Shown: piece after piece, positions 62,935 to 64,000 of the stretch
Numbering within the stretch: the first letter of the stretch is position 1
How the letters are laid out: each line of letters begins with the position of its first letter
Origin: Asaia siamensis
GTDB taxonomy: Bacteria; Pseudomonadota; Alphaproteobacteria; Acetobacterales; Acetobacteraceae
Assembly: GCF_014635085.1 (NCBI RefSeq)
Contig: NZ_BMCH01000004.1
Span: 62,001 to 126,000 of the forward strand
DNA length: 64,000 nucleotides
Direction of reading: 5' to 3'
Translations under genes and position numbers: made by a program
The notes under the pieces: model-generated
What the model saw: only the letters and a program-made list of their open reading frames with translations
The model's database searches: none
What the model was told of the DNA's origin: nothing

Positions 62935-64000
62935 GTGTCTCACAGCAGAACCATTCTTACGCTCAACTCGGGCTCATCGAGCATAAAGTTTGCTCTGTTC
63001 GACGAGGCGAGTGCGACTGAGCGATTGCTCTCGGGGTTGGTCGAATACCAGCCCGGGGGCGCCATCTTGACGTCGCGTACTCCGGATGGAGTCAGCAAGC
63101 GTATGGTGATCGAGTCTGGTGATAACCAGACCGATGCCCATGGTCAGATGATCCGACATGTCCTGAACTTCGTCGAAAATCATGATAGCGGTTCAAGCAT
63201 TGCGGCTGTCGGCCACCGTGTGGTCCATGGTGGGCCCCATTTCGAGGGTCCGACCCGTGTCGATCGCGAGGTAATCGGGCAACTTGAGGCTCTCGTGCCT
63301 CTCGCCCCCCTTCATCAGCCTCCCAGCATTGCTCCGATGCGCCTGCTGATGGAGCAGAAGCCAGACCTGCTGCAGGTGGCGTGTTTCGATACGTCATTTC
63401 ATCACACTATCCCGACAGTGCGCACGCGTCTTCCTCTCCCGGCAGAACTGCTCGACGGGGGCGCGCGCGTCTATGGATTTCACGGGCTTTCCTATGATTT
63501 CATAGCGAGTGAGCTTGAGGCGCGTTTCCCCACCATCGCGCATAAACGCGTTCTCGTTGCGCATATCGGCAACGGTGCCAGCCTTTGTGCCCTTGTTCAT
63601 GGGCGCAGCACTGCGACGACCATGGGGCTGACGGTTCTGGATGGCCTGATGATGGGAACGCGCTGCGGAACCATTGATCCCGGCGCCATTCTCTATCTTC
63701 TGCAACAGAAAAACATGTCGCCGAAGGAGGTTCAGGACACTCTCTATTACAAGTCCGGACTGCGCGGTGTTTCCGGGCTTTCGAGCGATATGCGTGTCCT
63801 GCGCGAAAACGACGCCGACGAGAATGTGCAGCTTGCGCTCGATATGTTTGTCGAGCGTTTCGTGCAGCAGGCAGGTGGCCTGATCGCCCAGATGGGCGGG
63901 GTCGATGCCATCGTCTTCACGGGCGGTATCGGACAGCACGACGCCGCTTTCCGGCGCGCTGTGTGTCAGAGACTCAAATGGCTCGACGTTCAACTCTGCG
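62935..64000 (+). CDS. ackA: Acetate kinase (runs off right edge)
   Basis: Interconverts acetate plus ATP and acetyl phosphate. The start is a GTG at 62935 with GAGGA 6 bases upstream; no in-frame ATG is suitable. About 355 of ~400 residues are present. Motifs are LTLNSGSSSIKFALF at the start, GHRVVHGGPHF, CFDTSFHHTIP, YGFHGLSYDFI, AHIGNGASLCAL and GLMMGTRCGTIDPGAI, and FTGGIGQHD near the edge. In acetic acid bacteria it could work in acetate use or overflow; a phosphotransacetylase (pta) or phosphoketolase gene may lie to the right. Confidence 0.96.
   Translation, partial: MSHSRTILTLNSGSSSIKFALFDEASATERLLSGLVEYQPGGAILTSRTPDGVSKRMVIESGDNQTDAHGQMIRHVLNFVENHDSGSSIAAVGHRVVHGGPHFEGPTRVDREVIGQLEALVPLAPLHQPPSIAPMRLLMEQKPDLLQVACFDTSFHHTIPTVRTRLPLPAELLDGGARVYGFHGLSYDFIASELEARFPTIAHKRVLVAHIGNGASLCALVHGRSTATTMGLTVLDGLMMGTRCGTIDPGAILYLLQQKNMSPKEVQDTLYYKSGLRGVSGLSSDMRVLRENDADENVQLALDMFVERFVQQAGGLIAQMGGVDAIVFTGGIGQHDAAFRRAVCQRLKWLDVQLC

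Overview
This 64 kb window reads as a gene-dense chromosomal segment of an alphaproteobacterium, most likely an acetic acid bacterium (Acetobacteraceae, Asaia/Gluconobacter-like). Grounds for this are the GC-rich codon use, a split E1-alpha/E1-beta pyruvate dehydrogenase with a lipoyl domain fused to E1-beta, lipA followed by a COQ10-like gene, a DUF2849-cysI-DUF934 sulfite reductase cluster, metX-metW, and a TonB/porin-rich envelope. The genus is inferred, not proven. I see no insertion sequence, prophage, CRISPR array, tRNA or rRNA gene. The window starts inside pyrG and ends inside ackA.

Layout: 1-1858 (minus) tpiA-secG-pyrG. 2095-8148 (plus) a PpiD-like periplasmic folding factor overlapping trpE, then trpG-trpD-trpC. 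8179-14749 (plus) a strong leader hairpin, then pdhA-pdhB-pdhC-lpd-lipA and a COQ10-like ubiquinone-binding gene. 14880-21302 (plus) a small exported Ala/Pro-rich protein with a clear terminator, cydD-cydC, an OmpA-like lipoprotein and recQ. 21510-23435 (minus) a BBP2-type porin and a PCuAC-like exported protein with changed copper ligands. 23510-25477 (plus) nrdR-nusB-thiL. 25540-27736 a divergent pair: a GNAT-fold acyltransferase-like protein and an SDR oxidoreductase. 27863-28837 glk. 29148-33820 (plus) a DctA-type carrier, an alginate-export-type porin and a two-gene AtuA module. 33826-36198 (minus) sulfite reductase cluster with a dyad-rich promoter. 36398-36892 (plus) a flavin reductase.

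36916-49072 is a long minus-strand run: an outer-membrane receptor, an APH-fold kinase and a PnuC transporter coupled by stop/start overlaps; then GtrA, alaS, a beta carbonic anhydrase, a secreted phosphoesterase, and a second coupled set of aldo/keto reductase, Nudix hydrolase and MtnK-type kinase. 49395-53453 holds an unknown gene, an MFS carrier, an amidase and nadK. 53684-60145 holds moaB, a 1250-residue three-catalytic-module glycosyltransferase with five N-terminal repeats, and metX-metW. 60274-64000 holds a nitroreductase behind a perfect 13-bp inverted repeat, a RhlE-type helicase and ackA.

Most of the window is core metabolism. The less ordinary parts are the receptor-kinase-PnuC operon (probably vitamin or nucleoside salvage; with thiL in the window, thiamine is one reading), the porin-carrier-AtuA operon, the AKR-Nudix-MtnK operon, the GNAT/SDR pair that could belong to sphingolipid synthesis, the giant glycosyltransferase, and several strong intergenic dyads. 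All functional proposals for these come from motifs read by eye and gene context.
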